Both the position numbers and the translations under genes were made by a program. 64,000 nucleotides of DNA, taken from NCBI GenBank assembly GCA_029844215.1, contig CM056733.1:17109501-17173500 (forward strand). Direction: 5' to 3'. Below are positions 11,301 to 24,935 of this stretch, in pieces (the stretch's first letter is position 1; each line of letters begins with the position of its first letter). The notes beneath the pieces were generated by a model. That model did not search any database and had not been told where the DNA came from. It worked only from the letters and a program-made list of their open reading frames with translations. Source of the stretch: Przewalskia tangutica (Eukaryota; Streptophyta; Magnoliopsida; Solanales; Solanaceae).

Positions 11301-11728
11301 TGGTACCTGTTGTACTGACCTCCTTCGGGGGGCTGCGTTCATGCGAGTAAAGGTACTCTCTTGTTGATCCCCGTTCTTAGGATCACCGTTTCAGCGTTGG
11401 GAAAGCTCCGTTTCTCCGGAAGCTTAGCATTTTGGTATGGTCCCCTGTCATTGTAGATATTTGTATTCAGGGGTATGGCGGGGCCCTGTCCCGCCATTGT
11501 TGTTTTAAACTCTTAGAGGTCTGTAGACCTGTTGTAAGGTTGGGGTGTAACTGTTCATTTTGGGGTACTTATATACATATATGCCGAAAGGCAACTTTTT
11601 CCCAGAAACTGTGTCTTATTTTTTACTGTTTCATATTTTGGTTGTTTTATTTTCCGCTGATTTCTCTGATGTATGATTACTTGGGTGCCCGGGTAAGGCA
11701 CTATCCACGGGCCGGGCGAAGTCGTGTG
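8327..11728 (+). repeat. 3' LTR of A-i
   Basis: About 3.4 kb. It carries paired GTGGGGCCCA boxes (8546-8588), a G-box (8660-8665), a TATA box (9017-9025), AAGGTATGTGA (9697-9707), a TTCG-loop hairpin (near 11322-11329) and TGCCGAAAGGCA (11582-11593). The longest open stretch (10800-11180) comes from GATGCGGG-type repeats conserved in all A and C LTRs and is not considered coding. Confidence 0.8.
9017..9025 (+). promoter_or_regulatory. TATA box of family A LTR
   Basis: CTATAAATA followed by a C-run is conserved at the same LTR position at 21959, 27719, 38311 and 45624, and on the minus strand at 55515 and 61606. Position and conservation mark it as the likely LTR promoter. Confidence 0.65.
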
Positions 11729-14700
11729 ATATCATTTGTATGATTGTATCAACTGTACCCTTTGTAATCTTGTATCAACTTCCAAATACCATTTCAAAAT
11801 ATGAAAGTCATGTCAAAATTAGGGTCATCCGCCCTCAGAATCATTATGCAATCCTACTCATGGTATTATTTCACCCGTATGGGACTAATTCACCCGCATG
11901 GGTCTTGTGGACCCACAATGAGAATATGTACACGATAGTCGCATCATAGAGATCTAATCCATGGAATGTGTCCTGGGAATTGAAACCGCATGAGTCCTTC
12001 AGACCCGCAGTGAGTGTGTACCATCTCACGTCTTGGGAGCTACTCCATGAAATATATATACAACATTGTCGGCTCTCTAGTGAGGGATGCGGTGATGTGG
12101 AAATATAACACTCACACGAATGGATATATGAGCAAACATATGCAAGTTAAAATATCAAAGTCACGTCAAAATCAGGGGCACCTGCCCATAGAATCATTAC
12201 GCAGATCCTATTCATGGGACTATTTTACCCGCATGGATCTTGTAGACCCGCATAGGAAATTTGTACCCGATACCCGCATCACGGAGAGCTAATCCATGGA
12301 ATGTGTCCTGGGAATTGAACCCGCATGAGTCCTTCAGACCCGCAGTGAGTGTGTACCATCTCACGTCATGGGAGCTACTCCATGAAATATATATACAATG
12401 TACGATATGTTCCGGCCCGTTGTCGGACTCGGTGTAATGTGATATAAGTCAAATAAGGTACGACATGTTCCGGCCCATTCTGGACTCGGTGTAATGTAAA
12501 AGACTGTACACCTATAGTTATCACAAGCAACTATGTACAATTTAAATCATCTATGACTCTCATTAGCACAATTAGAATGAACTGTCTTTTTAGAAAAACC
12601 AAGGCAATACCATGCCTTCCTTTTTATAAACACCAAGGCAATACCATGCCTTCCTTTTTAGAAATACCAAGTATTATCCTGTCATGTAATATTAGGGACT
12701 TGAATCCCAAAAGTACCATGTACGTCCGCCGTACATCCTTTCCTTTATAAAACCACAACATACAAACACTTGTAGCATCAAGGCACTTAATCTTTCAAAA
12801 CCAAGTGACTTCTACTTTTAAAATCAAGAGAAGTATACTTTTAACATCAAGTTACTACACTTTTCAACTCAAGTAAGTTATGCTTTTAACACCAAGTAAT
12901 GTATACCTTTCAATCAAGTAACTTCTTTTATATACTACAATGAACCCGGTTTCATTTAAAACAAGTACGTCCACCGTACACACATTCTATAAGGTTCATG
13001 CACAAAGAAAGATAGAAAGAGTTCCACATACAATAACTTTCATTTAGAAATCCCAAGGTGCTATCACGTCGTGCATCAATAAGGATTAAGATCCAATAAT
13101 TCAATGTACGTCCGCCGTACAATCTTTCCTTTATAAAAAACTCAAGACACTAGAACTTGTAGCATCAAGGTACTTTCACTTTTCAAATCGAATTATCTAT
13201 ACTCTTCAAATCAAGTAACTTATACTTTTCAAATCCATTAAAAGGAACTTCCCTTTTAGAAATCCAAAGTACTATGTATAGAGTACATCACTAAGTACTA
13301 TCAAGGAATAGATAGACAACTTTCATTTTGGATACCCCAAAGTACTATCTAGGGAATATATGTTACAACTTCCATTTTAGAAAACTCAAAGTACTATCAA
13401 TAGAGTATATCACTAAGGATTAGGTTCCAATAGAACTCTATAGAGATCAAGTCAAGTATCGTTTAGGATTAGGATCCACTCACTTTATAAAACCAAATGA
13501 AGTATCAATAAGGATTAGCATCCACTCACTTTATAAAACCAAATAAAGTATCAATAAGGATAAGAATGCACTCACTTTATAAAACCAAATCATGCCAAAA
13601 TAAGAAGGGATAGTTCGCATACCTTATCCGCTTATTCCAACTTGATAACTAGTATATGTCTCAATGTAGTACTTCAAACTATAAATACAATAACACTTCT
13701 ATCAACTTCATGATTTCTAAGGTAGATTAATACTAAGTATAGGTTCTCTTTTTCTACGAAAACTTGGGCAGCACTTCCCCCATTTATACGTACTTTTCCA
13801 AAGCCCAATTTCATCAACAAACAAGCCACAATTAAGGGCACAACCAAACAACAATCAAACTGGATTACACGCCTATCTTACGTGTAAAATTCATCCCCTT
13901 AATCCATATAAAAACAGCCCACAAAAATAGTCTGCAATCTAACAACAACAAGGGTAAAATGTGAAGCATTTCAACACCTTTCTACACACTTATTCCTTTA
14001 GGACTTACATTAGATTTTACCACATTTAAACATGCATAACGACAATGGAATTTCAAGCATTTAAATACCTCAAAATAGCCCCTAAAACTGCATAACAATA
14101 TCCAACACTTTTGTACAAGTCTCGGCCAAACAACTACAATCTAAAGCCTTTTTTCATAATTCTTTATAATCCAATTTGTTACAACACTTAATATAATCCA
14201 TTACAACTTGTTATAACAATATTTCCTTCAATTAATGATATGCAATAGGTGAAGATAACAACAATAATAACCAATGAAAATCCAAAGGGCCAAACTGCCC
14301 ATTCTCGGCTCAATGACTAAAAATGGTTCAAACACTTATTATTCTTCATTATTTTTAGCACAAGCTCATCTATACATTATAAAAACATGTAATATCCAAT
14401 TACTTCAAGAGGAAGAAGAATTTTTACCTTTAAAATAGCCCAAAAATTGTCCAAACAGTCCGCAAAATATTGGCCCACAGTTTTCGTTTCACTCCACTTC
14501 TTCAAGTTACAATCACACATATGTATCATCTACAAGCTTATAACCAACTTCCCTTCACGTTTCACTTCCAAAAAGTTGAAGAACAAGCCTAGGGTTTCAA
14601 TAGCAACTCACGGCCAAATGGATTTTTGGAGGATCTTGGAGAGTTAACTTGGTTTAAGACTTGATTAAGGTTCTTAATCTTGGATAATAATCACTTCTTG

Positions 14701-15158
14701 TTGTTTGAATTTTCGAAATTTACAGCTAAGGGAGAGAGAAGAGAAAAGTTTGGAAGATGAAAATGTGAAAAAATTGCTAAGTCTTTCATCTCTTTCTCTA
14801 TATAGATATTTTTTCCCTTTCAAGACAAGTGGATGAGGGACACATGTCAACCTCCCATTGGTCCAAATTTCTTTTTTAATAAATATCTAGATATTTGTTC
14901 ATAATATCTTAAAATCGAAGTGCCCCGCAAAATTGTGAAATTTTCGACGGTCCCCATATTATTAATTCCGATACTTCACAATCCAATACTAATCCCATAA
15001 ATCAATTAGGAGAATTAAACTCAAATTTAATAATTTTGCCGTCGTCACATTTTTCCGAAATTTTCTTTAGAAAAGAAATTTTCTTTCGCTCCAGAATTCA
15101 AATCTTAATTCCTTAAGTACGTTCTCACATCATTTCCTTGGAAATACGGGGTGTAACA

Positions 15159-16442
15159 ATTTACACACCTATTTCACATGTTAATCCGACCTCTTAATCC
15201 ATATAAAAACAATCCACTAAAACAGTCCATATTCCAACAACAATGAGGGTTGGATGTGAAGTCGTTCTACACCATTCTACACCCTTAATCCTTTAGGACT
15301 TACATTAGAAATTACCACATTTAAACATGCATAAATGGTGGCTGAATTTTCAGCATATAACGCCACAAAACAGTCCCCAAAACAGCACCACCATATCCCA
15401 CAGTTTTAAGGTATTCTCGGTCAAACAACCCCAATACAATAACCCTTTTCATAATACCTTATAACCCAATTCAAGTTTCAATACTTTAATATAAACCATA
15501 TCAACTCATCAATAACAAGATTACTTCATTTTAAAATGCAATATGTGAAGATAACAACAACAATAACCAACGAAACCAAAGTAATGAAAAACTGTCCAAT
15601 TCGGCCAACTTAGCCAAAACTGTCCATTCACTTCTTATCCTCCATTCTTCTTAACACAGGTTCATCTATTAACTATAACAACATGTAATATCCAATTACT
15701 TCAAGAGGAATAAGAATCTTACCTTAAATTTCGCACAAAATAGTCCACTAGTTCTCGGCCAACACCTTCACTTTTACACCACTTCTTCAAGTTCCAATCA
15801 CACACATGTATCCTCTACAAGCTTGTAACCATCTTCCTTTCTTATTTTACTTCCAAAAAGTTCATAAACAAGCTTAGGATTTCAAGGCAAGTTCTCGGCC
15901 AAAACTGTTTTGGAGAAATCTTGGAGAGTTAACTTGACTTAGAACTTGATTAAGGGGCTTAGTCTTGGAAAATAACTTAGTCTTGTTCTTGCACTTTTGC
16001 TTGGAAAAATCGAGACCTAGAGGTTAAGGGAAGAGAAAGTTTTTGGAGAGGAAGATATTTTGTGTAAATGAACTTGCTATATAGATATCAACTTGCAAGA
16101 CAAGTAGGGGAGGGACACAAGTCACCGTCCTATTGGTCAAAATCCCCTCTTCACAAAGTATCTCTATACTTGGCCAAAATATCTAAAATTCGAAGGGCCC
16201 CACAAAATTGTGAAATTTTCAGTGGGCCCCATATTATCAATGCCAAGACTTCATAATACAATACTAAGTCCATAAATCCATTGGAAAGAATTTAACTACT
16301 AGTTAATAAATTTTCGGCGTCACATTTGTAGTATCCAAAATTTTCCCATGAGAAAATGTAAATATCCTTTCCTTCCAACATTAAAATCTTATTTCCATAA
16401 TCATGTTCTCAATCAAATGCCTAGGAATTACGGGGTGTAACA
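15159..16442 (-). repeat. 3' LTR part of B-iii, right of the B-ii insertion
   Basis: A family B LTR resumes in mid-sequence at 15159 and ends at 16442 with ACGGGGTGTAACA. It contains the TATA-like CTATATAG (16077-16084) and paired GGGCCCC boxes (16196-16230). Its left part lies on the far side of B-ii, outside the window. Confidence 0.7.
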
Positions 16443-17562
16443 TTCTTCCCCCCTTAGAAACATTCGTCCTCGAATGTTCATAATAGGTCTCAACTATAAA
16501 CATTCTGGCATAGTCTCCTTTAACTATACCTATCAACCTATACTTGTTAGGGTCAGCACCGCGGTCCTGCACGTCGGCACCACGGTGCCGGAATTCCTGC
16601 AGTTCTCTAAAGTTTCAGCACCGTTGTCCTGTTCTTTGGCACCGCGGTGCTGTGCCTGAAATTCACAGCACGCATTTATCACATAATCTCTTCTTTTTCT
16701 ACAAGTTCCAACAATACTCAACAAACTCAAAGATGCCTCACATGGCCACCATATAATACATGCATTATTCACATTTATCGTTCTTGTCGTAATCCTTCAT
16801 TCTACTCACATTAAGCACACATAAAATCCTTCAAAGATCTTATTTTCAGTTTCAACATTATCTCTAACTTTAACAACACAAGTGGCTTATACTTAACCCA
16901 AGGAATCATCACAACTAATATACTTCACATATATTATGTACCTTAACCGAGATCACACATAAAATATTTTACTCAAGAAGGCCTTGTATTTCTAAGGTCT
17001 CAACGATCATCCAAAATTCTAAGATCCTCAAATATTCTCTGTCCCAAACTTACATTATCACTTCCCGTATGCGGGTAAGATATCTCCTCATAATCTCAAA
17101 AATATGTTGTCTCAACCATAACAACCCTATTTACTCCATACAAATATTATTCGCGCGTATCACTTAAGCATACAACACAGCTTAATCTAACAACATGACA
17201 TGCCATTAAGTCAATTTAACATGATCTTTTAAGCGTTCATCCCAGTCTCAGACAGTTCATCACCTCCTAAATATTCCAAATTAGCACACATATAAAGCCT
17301 TATAAAGCCTTGATGTGGATTCATTACACGATTTCATACCTTCCAAGTCATTATCAAAGCTTAACCAACTCATGATAACCCATAATAATTTCAGGCAACA
17401 CCCATATGACCCTAATAAATATGTCCATATAGATGTACAGCATTATCACACCAACTATACAATAATTTTACCAACCTGTATACAAGGTCTATATATTCCC
17501 CTTCTGGGCCGCTGTCGCATTCTTTGGAGGCATAGCTGCAACCACAATAAGTCGTTAGGGAG
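16443..17562 (-). other. Internal region of B-iii (no genes, primer site deleted)
   Basis: The left end has the CCTTAG/AACATTCG palindrome block (16459-16478) next to the LTR, and the CCGCGG island (16548-16672). Compared with B-ii, about 180 bases are missing just before the LTR edge at 17563: the sequence goes from GTCGTTAGGGAG straight into TGTTACGCC. The tRNA-iMet primer site is therefore gone. No coding motif is visible. Confidence 0.6.
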
Positions 17563-19439
17563 TGTTACGCCCCGTACTCCGGGCCCGCGACTGGTACCCT
17601 ACCTGGGCACCCTTCTATTCATACAACACAATAAACCGTGGAAGATAAATAACACTCATTTTTTTTCTTTAAACACGGGCCAAGCCGATAAGGCTGCCAT
17701 AATATAAATCATCGAAAGGGTATACACTGTTTAACAATGTAAATACAACTCTAGCCAGTCCAGCCCACATATGAATACATACCTCTAAAATTTTGGACAA
17801 ATACAATGACGGGACAAGGCCCCGCCGTACCTCTGAATATACCTAGCCAAAATGACAAGCTCCGGAACATTGGAGCTATCTCAAAATACTGAACCAGGAT
17901 TCTAAGCTCGCGGATCCACAACTGAGTACCTAGACCTGCGGACATGAACGCAGCCCCCCGAAGGGGGTCAGTACAACATGTACTAAGTATGGAACGGAGA
18001 TACAGTCTAGTAAACAAGATCATAACTGTACAAAAGAAAGACAGGGGCAAGTATGAAAATAAAATACTAGATCCTACCGTGCCATATAACATAAGAACCA
18101 ACAATACCTTGTTTCATTGTACTGATGTGTCATTGAACTACTGTAGATGAGATTATAACAGGTCAAACAAATAACCAGATAAAGGTATAATAATCAACTA
18201 CCAGTACACTGTGCCTTTTTTAAAAGTAGAGTAATGAGAGTCAACTTTATCTTTTAAGCCCTGCTTTTACAAAATGAGATTAACCACCTCATTTCAAATC
18301 ATGAAATCACTGAACCCTTTCATTAATGAAATCAAAATCATTTCAAATTATGAAAGACATGTCAATATACGGGACACTTGCCCACAATTATACAATCTTA
18401 TTCATGGGACTATTTCACCCGCATAGGACTATTTCACCCGCATGGGCCTTGTGGGCCCGCAATGAGTATATACGCCATACTCGCATCGTGAAGAGCAAAT
18501 CCACGGACATAGGAGTTAAACCCTCGCATGGGACTATTTCACTCGCATAGGACTATTTCACCTGCATGGGCCTTATGGGCCCGCAATGAGTATATACGTC
18601 ATACTCGCATCGTGGAGAGAAAATCCACGGAAATGCATAATACTCTGGTGGTTGACCCCGCAATAAATAATATAACACTTGCACTAACGGCTACATGAGT
18701 AAATATATGCAAGTTAACATAATCTTTGACTCTCAATAGAACAAATAGGATGTACTCTCCTCTTAGAAAAACCAAGGCAATACCATGCCTTCCTTTCTAA
18801 AATAACCAAGACAATATCATGCCTTCTTTTTAAAATAATCAAGACACTAACAAGTCTTCCATTTCCTAACACCAAGGCACTATAACACCTTGCATCAATA
18901 GGGATTAAAGTCCATTACAATAATGTACGTGCGCCGTACATTCACTTTATAAACTAAATTTTCATTTAGAAAAGCCCAAGTACTACATGTATCACTAGGA
19001 AGTAGGATCCAATACATGTATCATTTTGAAACCATCATTTAGAAAATCAAGACACTTATCATACCAAGTATCTTTCTAAGATATGGTTTTCGCAAATCAA
19101 GGCACTAGACATCACGTATTACTTTAAAACATGTTTGAAAGTCAAAGTGCCACATATCATGTAATATAATAAGGACTTAATCATGGACATTCTCACATGA
19201 TTTCCCTAAATCATTTTAAACTATCTCTTGACTTTCCACAAAACTTGTTATAACAAACTTCCCATAAAGCCGTTATAACCACTTTCATTTTAGAAAACTA
19301 ACGCCCCATTACCTCTTTCCTTTTTATAAAAAAAACAAGGCATTATCATGTCAAGTAAATAAATTGAACCCAAAGTAATTTGTACATCTATTATTTATAA
19401 AAAGAATCATTTCATGCAATATTAGGGAGGTGAACCCCA

Positions 19440-19980
19440 AAAATACTTCCACTATTAAAACCAAGTTACTTACCCTTTTAAACTCAAGTAAATTACACTT
19501 TTAAAACCAAGTAACTTATGCATTTAAATCAAGTCACTTCTACTTTCAAAACTCAAGTAACTTACTTTTAAATCAAGTAAACTCCCTTTTTCAAAATCAA
19601 GTAACCTATACGTTTAAATCAAGTAACATATACTTTTCAAATCAAGTTACTACACCTTTTTAACTTCAACTCGAGGCTTTAAAACCAAGTAACTTCTACT
19701 TTCAACAATAAGGCAATTATTCCTTTAACTCAAGTAACTCATTCTTTTCAAATAATGTTACTCCTATCTTTTGAAATCAAGTCATGCATTCTCTTTAAAC
19801 CGAGTAATCTATACTTTTTAAAATAATTCTAGTCTCATGACTTTCAAATAAATTAAGTCTCTTAACTTTAGAAATCAAGTCCCATAACTTGAAAAATAAA
19901 GTCTCAAACTTTCAAAATTAATCAAGTCTCTTAACTTTAGAAATCAAGTCCATAACTTGAAAAATAAAGTCTCATATTCT
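19440..19980. repeat. Degenerate short tandem repeats in a B LTR
   Basis: A unit of about 22-25 bases resembling AATCAAGTAACTTATACTTTT recurs many times with drift (19440-19830). It is followed by two close copies of a unit of about 67 bases that contains TCTTAACTTTAGAAATCAAG. Confidence 0.7.
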
Positions 19981-20121
19981 TTAAAGAAATCAACCTAATA
20001 CTTCCTAACGACTCTTACCACCATCCCCCATAAGACATGGTAAGAACTTAAGAATATTTTAGACATGCCTTTAGCATAAAATCAATAATATGAATACTTC
20101 CTAATGACAAGGCAAGTACTT

Positions 20122-21280
20122 CAAGAAAACAAGTCACGTATACTCCAAATAACAAGGCAAGTGTACTTCAAGGATAGTCATGTCGATAGAAGGAAGAAGT
20201 TCACATATCTCGTGATGACTAACCCAAACGACAAGTAGCAATACGCTCCAATGTACTTCAACCTTATCGTCTATTCCACATTACAAGTAGAATATGCTAC
20301 ACGTAGTACTTCAACCTATAATGACGATAGCACTTCTATCAATATCATACTTACTAGTATAAGACTTATACCAAATAATTGTCCTCTAATTCTATGGAAA
20401 TTTGGGCAGCACTTCCTTTGTTTCTACGTACTTTTCCACCTTTTCGAAGGTCTGAATTCATCAACCAACAAGCCACATTTAAGGCGCAACCAACAATTAA
20501 CCAAAGGGGATTACACGCCTAGCTAGACGTGTAAAATTATGCCCCATAATCTATACAAAATAGTCCATTATAACAGTCCATAATAAACCAACATTAAGGG
20601 TACAATGTGAAGCCTTTAACACCCTTATTCCTTAGGACTTTTATTAGAAATTGCTACACTTAAACATGCATATTGGTGGCTGAATTTTCAGAATTTTAAC
20701 GCCACAAAACAGTCCATAAAAACTGCACAATAATGCCCCACAGTTTACTACATTTCTCGGCCAACAACACCTAATACGATTACTCTTTCCTTAATCCTTT
20801 TTAATCCGATTCGAGTTCCAACACTTCTATATATGGCATATCAACTTATCAAAAACCATATTACTTCATCTAACATGCAATAGGTGTAGATAACGACAAT
20901 ACAAATCCACGAACCCAATGGCCCGGAAACTACTCCTTACTCCAAAAAATGGGACATGCACACCTTATTTTCCATATCTTCCTTAATACAAGTTCATATA
21001 TGTACTATAACAATGAGTAATATCTAATTACTGCGGAGGAAGAAGAACTTTTACCTCAATTTTGTGCCCAAAAACGTATCGGGCATAATGCTAAGTTTTG
21101 GTCCCCAATTTTCGTTTCGCTCCACTTCTTCAAGTTCCAATCACATATATGTATCCCCTACAAGAAAACAAGTCACGTATCCAAATAATAAGGAGGATAT
21201 TCATATCAATAGAAGGAAGAAGTTCACATACCTCGTGACGACTAACCCAAACGACAAGTAGCAATACGCTCCAATGTACT
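20122..21280. repeat. Tandem duplication of about 1.04 kb inside a B LTR (first unit and start of the second)
   Basis: The unit 20122-21160 repeats from 21161. The second unit is split by A-ii at 21281 and resumes at 30663, ending near 31564. Both units contain GCAATACGCTCCAATGTACT, the GGGCAGCACTTCC box and the same downstream sequence. Confidence 0.75.
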
Positions 21281-24200
21281 TGTTATACCCCGTAGTTCCA
21301 GGGTATGTATGCGAGGACGTACGTACGAGAATACGACAGAAAGATTGGAAAGGAAGAAAGAGGCGATTTTTTTCCACGGAAAAGTTTCCGGTTTTTGTGA
21401 AGGAAAAAGGTTCGTTAATGGGAATTGGATTCCCAGATTTGGTATTCGGACTTCCTGGAATATTAGAGAATTATGGAATTTTATTTTCGGAAGTGGTCAC
21501 GTGGGGCCCACGGGAGAAATTTACTGATTTTGTGGGGCCGCTTTGATTTTGAGATTTTGGCGTTTGGATATTTTCTAAGACGAAATATTTTGGGCGAATC
21601 GGGGCGACACGTGTCACCCCACGTGGCACCTTTGGGCGAAATATGTTTGTGCACAACACGGTTAGAGTCGTTTTTCGACGAAACGCTTTCCACGACTTTC
21701 GTAGGGAATTTCCGCTATGTCATTTAGTATTTTGCGGATTTTTCCGAGAGACGAAACATTTTGGACCAACGGGAGGGCAACACTTGTCACCTCCAGTGAT
21801 GGACTTGAAAGCGGCAATATGGCGATTGAGTTGCCAACTTGGTCAAGTTGTTGGTAAGATATTTTGTGTGCAAGTTGGCGAGGACACTTGCCCAAATCCT
21901 CACCCTACACTTGCCTTGCACTTGTCTTCATCTTGGCCATTGGTTGGCAAGGCTTGACCTATAAATACCCCTCCCTTTGAAGACTAATGCATTCACAAAA
22001 TTGCCTAAGTCTTGAGAGCCTTCCCCTCCCACCGTGAGGCCCTCGTCGAGAGTCCCCACAGTGGGGTAGGCGAGGGTAGGCACCCCCTCGCTGTGGTGTG
22101 GCCTGGGTACCTCCCCTAGCCTAGTTGCTTTCGTATAATACCCCCCTTTGTGGTATAGAAATACTATCCAAGTATTGTTATAATGCACAAATTACCTTAG
22201 CCTTATACCTTGTTGTATCCTAAGGTTATACCTTTCTGAAAAGCCAGAAATACTATTATACTTCCCTGTCACAAAACCGAAACCCTAGGAAAATCTCCAT
22301 AGTCAGTTGGAGTATTGTGTGAAGTTGGTTAGAACTTCTAAGGGTGGTTTAGAGCGGGTTGGGCGCTCGGAGTTGGAGCTAAACGATTGCCCAGATCGAC
22401 TTTATGCTTGGATAATTATGGGCTTATCGAGGTAATTATCTTGTCCCCTATTGTAATTGGATATTACATGTTGTAGGAGTATATAGTTGAAGTATACTAT
22501 ATATAGTCTGAACTGTAATTACATGGGGCCAGATTCTGATGAGACTTGTGTAGTAGTGCAGTGGATTAGAATTGTGCAGATTAGGGTTAGGCGTATAACC
22601 CCGGTTGGCTTGATGGCGGCCCCAGATAGAGGAGGAGATTTCTGCGGTTGCGGGAAGTCTTTGCGAATTTTACGTAGAATGTTCTACGATGTTAATAAGC
22701 GCCTTGTGACCTTATAGGTTGAAGTACTACGTGTGGCGCGTTACTTGGCAAGGAGTAGCCGACGGCGAGGTACTCGGAGCATTTTGCTATTAGTCGATAA
22801 TCGTCGAGGTATGTGAACCTCTTCCTATCTCCTCTAGCATGATATGTGTGAACTATGTAGTACGGTGAGCGTCATGTGCTAAATGTATTCGATTGGTTTA
22901 AAACATAAAGTGTTATAACGGCTTTATGGGAAGTTGGTTATAACGACTTTATGTAGATAAGAAAACACTTTGTGGTTTTAAAAGGTAAATGATTTGTTTA
23001 TAAGCGGCTTGATGTGTGATCATAAAGAACTTGAAGTATTTCAAAAGATTTCAAATCGTTTTGAAGAGAAGTAATACTTGGTTTTGAGAACTTAAGAGTT
23101 ATACTAGCTTTGTGGGAAGTTAGGTATAACGGCTTAAGAACGTTTCTTGATTTTGGAAATCGGGATGTGTAGCGACAAACCACTGCAGCGTTATTAAAAG
23201 GAAATGTTTTGTATAATTAAGTATTATTCAAACCCGTAGAAACGTCCATCTGCATAGAAGCTAAGATGAGACAAAATGATATTTCCGAGATCATGGTCAG
23301 TAATAAGATTGTTATAAACAAGAATATCCTACTCATGAGATAAGGCTTATGTTTCTCCGATTGTTTAAAAGAGAATTATATTCTTAAATGAATAAAGCTA
23401 TGAACTACGAAACCTTTCTAAAATAAGAAACGTGAACATTTGAAATTAGGCAAACTTGGACGTTTGGAAAATAATGTTGTTACTTGATTTTACAAAGGTA
23501 AGAGTTTTGGTTTTCTTAAAAGGATAGTCACTCTATTTTTATACTACGGGTATTGTGTGACTTATGTGAAAGAAACTGATCTTTTAAAGATTTAATGTGT
23601 GAAGTACTTTGGGGTTAGATACCCGAACTTGTTAGTAGAAAGTACCTTGTGTGAATACTTTATTGTATTGGTTGTGTTGGTTGGTGATAGCCTTGTAAGA
23701 CTTTCTTGTTGCTTTGATAAGTAAACGTGTTAGGATGCTACGTGTGTTAGTATCTTGTGATGTTTGTGTGAAGGGGTTTCCCTTGATTGTGCTTATTAAC
23801 TATCAGTCGTTATGATAGTATTGTGGCATTCATCTCTTGAGATGATTCCGGGGGTTAAGCTGCCCTCCGATGCGGGGTAGACTCAGTGGTCGATGGACCT
23901 ATGATTCGAGAATACCTGCGCAGGTCCCGGGGGCCTATGCGGAACTACGAGAGTTCCAGGTTAGTGTACGTCCTTTATGGGCATGCGGTCCTTGTGGCCA
24001 TGCGGACTGCGAAGTCCAGGACGATGCCGGGGAGTAGCTACCCTCGATGCGGGGGATGCCTCATGCGGGCCGATGAGATTGGCCTATGCGGAGCTGCGGG
24101 AAGTTCCAGGACTAGACGCGCACATTAGATCCTGCGGGCAAGTGGCCAGCATTGATCATGTGACGGCCTAGACAGATCTTATGATACGATTCATGACCTT

Positions 24201-24932
24201 GTTGATGCGTAGGTGTTAGTAGTCGGCTATGCCTTCGTACTTACCGTGCGGTGTTATTATGTACAGGTGGGACTCGTGTTCATGTGTGTTCCTTGGAACT
24301 TTTATATCATAAAGCTGCCGCGATGAGAATGTGTCCCACGGGCACGATTGATGTTGTGGGCGTGAGACCCATCGTTATGTTCTTTGGTGATAACTTGAGG
24401 CGTGAGTCCCGACTTGATATATTTGCTAGTTATTGTAAAGCGTAGTTTGGTTATCATACATGTCTCCGCTTTATAGACTATTATGATTTCATTTGCGGTA
24501 TTTTTAGTTTCACATACTGCATTTTTGTTATCGACCTCCTTGGGGTGCGTTCATGCCGCAGTTGAGGTACACCATCGTTAGTCCTAGCTCTCGAGTCACG
24601 ATTCGGCGTTTGGGAAGCTCCGTTTCTCGGAGGCTTATCGGTGGTGTAGTCCCCTGCGTAGTAAGTGTTTACATTCGGGGTTTGGCGGGCCCCGTCCGCC
24701 ATTGTTGTCATATCATTTCTTAGAGTCCAGTAATCTTGTTGTGGGCGGGGTTTGTAAAAGGATTAAAGCGTTCTTTTGTAAAAGAGGTTATTTATATATC
24801 TTGGAAGGCAAGTTTTCCTGATTATTGTTTTATATTTACGTTATCTCATTTGTTGTTTTATGTTCCGATTACTCGATGTTGTGTCACTAGGGTGCGGGTA
24901 AGGCACCGATCACGGGCGATTTGGTCGTGACA
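21281..24932 (+). repeat. 5' LTR of A-ii
   Basis: 3652 bases from TGTTATACCCCG to GGTCGTGACA. It carries a G-box (21608-21613), a TATA box (21959-21967), a splice-donor-like GAGGTATGTGA (22806-22816) and paired GTTATAAC-type palindromes (about 22914-22950). Confidence 0.9.
21959..21967 (+). promoter_or_regulatory. TATA box, 5' LTR of A-ii
   Basis: CTATAAATA lies about 350 bases after the G-box palindrome. Being in the 5' LTR, this is the copy that would drive element RNA. Confidence 0.65.
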
Positions 24933-24935
24933 AAG

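Larger units (their letters stand above)
5927..11728 (+). mobile_element. LTR element A-i: family A retrotransposon with collapsed 5' LTR
   Basis: The parts are a 5' LTR fragment (5927-6384), internal sequence (6385-8326) and a 3' LTR (8327-11728). The first 458 bases of the 5' LTR are followed directly by mid-gag sequence, so a deletion removed about 2.9 kb of LTR, the primer site and the gag start. The left flank GTATC (5922-5926) and right flank ATATC (11729-11733) agree at four of five bases and probably are the decayed target duplication. The right terminus is mutated (GTCGTGTG in place of GTCGTGACA). Confidence 0.8.
2585..15158 (-). mobile_element. LTR element B-ii: non-autonomous family B retrotransposon, split by A-i
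   Basis: On the minus strand the order is 5' LTR (5310-15158, interrupted by A-i at 5927-11728), primer site, internal region (4530-5309), then 3' LTR (2585-4529, cut on its left by B-i). The 5' LTR without A-i is about 4.05 kb. The internal region is only 780 bases and holds no recognisable gag or pol, so the copy cannot move without proteins from elsewhere. The right edge (15158) abuts another B LTR in mid-sequence, so B-ii sits inside B-iii. The 3' LTR segment and the matching part of the 5' LTR (about 13188-15158) are close copies, including the same remnant reading frames. Confidence 0.75.
5310..15158 (-). repeat. 5' LTR of B-ii, interrupted by A-i (5927-11728)
   Basis: The LTR proper is 5310-5926 plus 11729-15158. 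It ends with ACGGGGTGTAACA. Short direct repeats of an ACTGTACCACTGTATC unit lie at 5883-5926 at the A-i insertion point. Further along are two copies of a CCAAGGCAATACCATGCC unit (12597-12665), the GGGCAGCACTTCC box (near 13768) and the TATA-like element (14798-14805). Nothing in it looks protein-coding. Confidence 0.75.
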
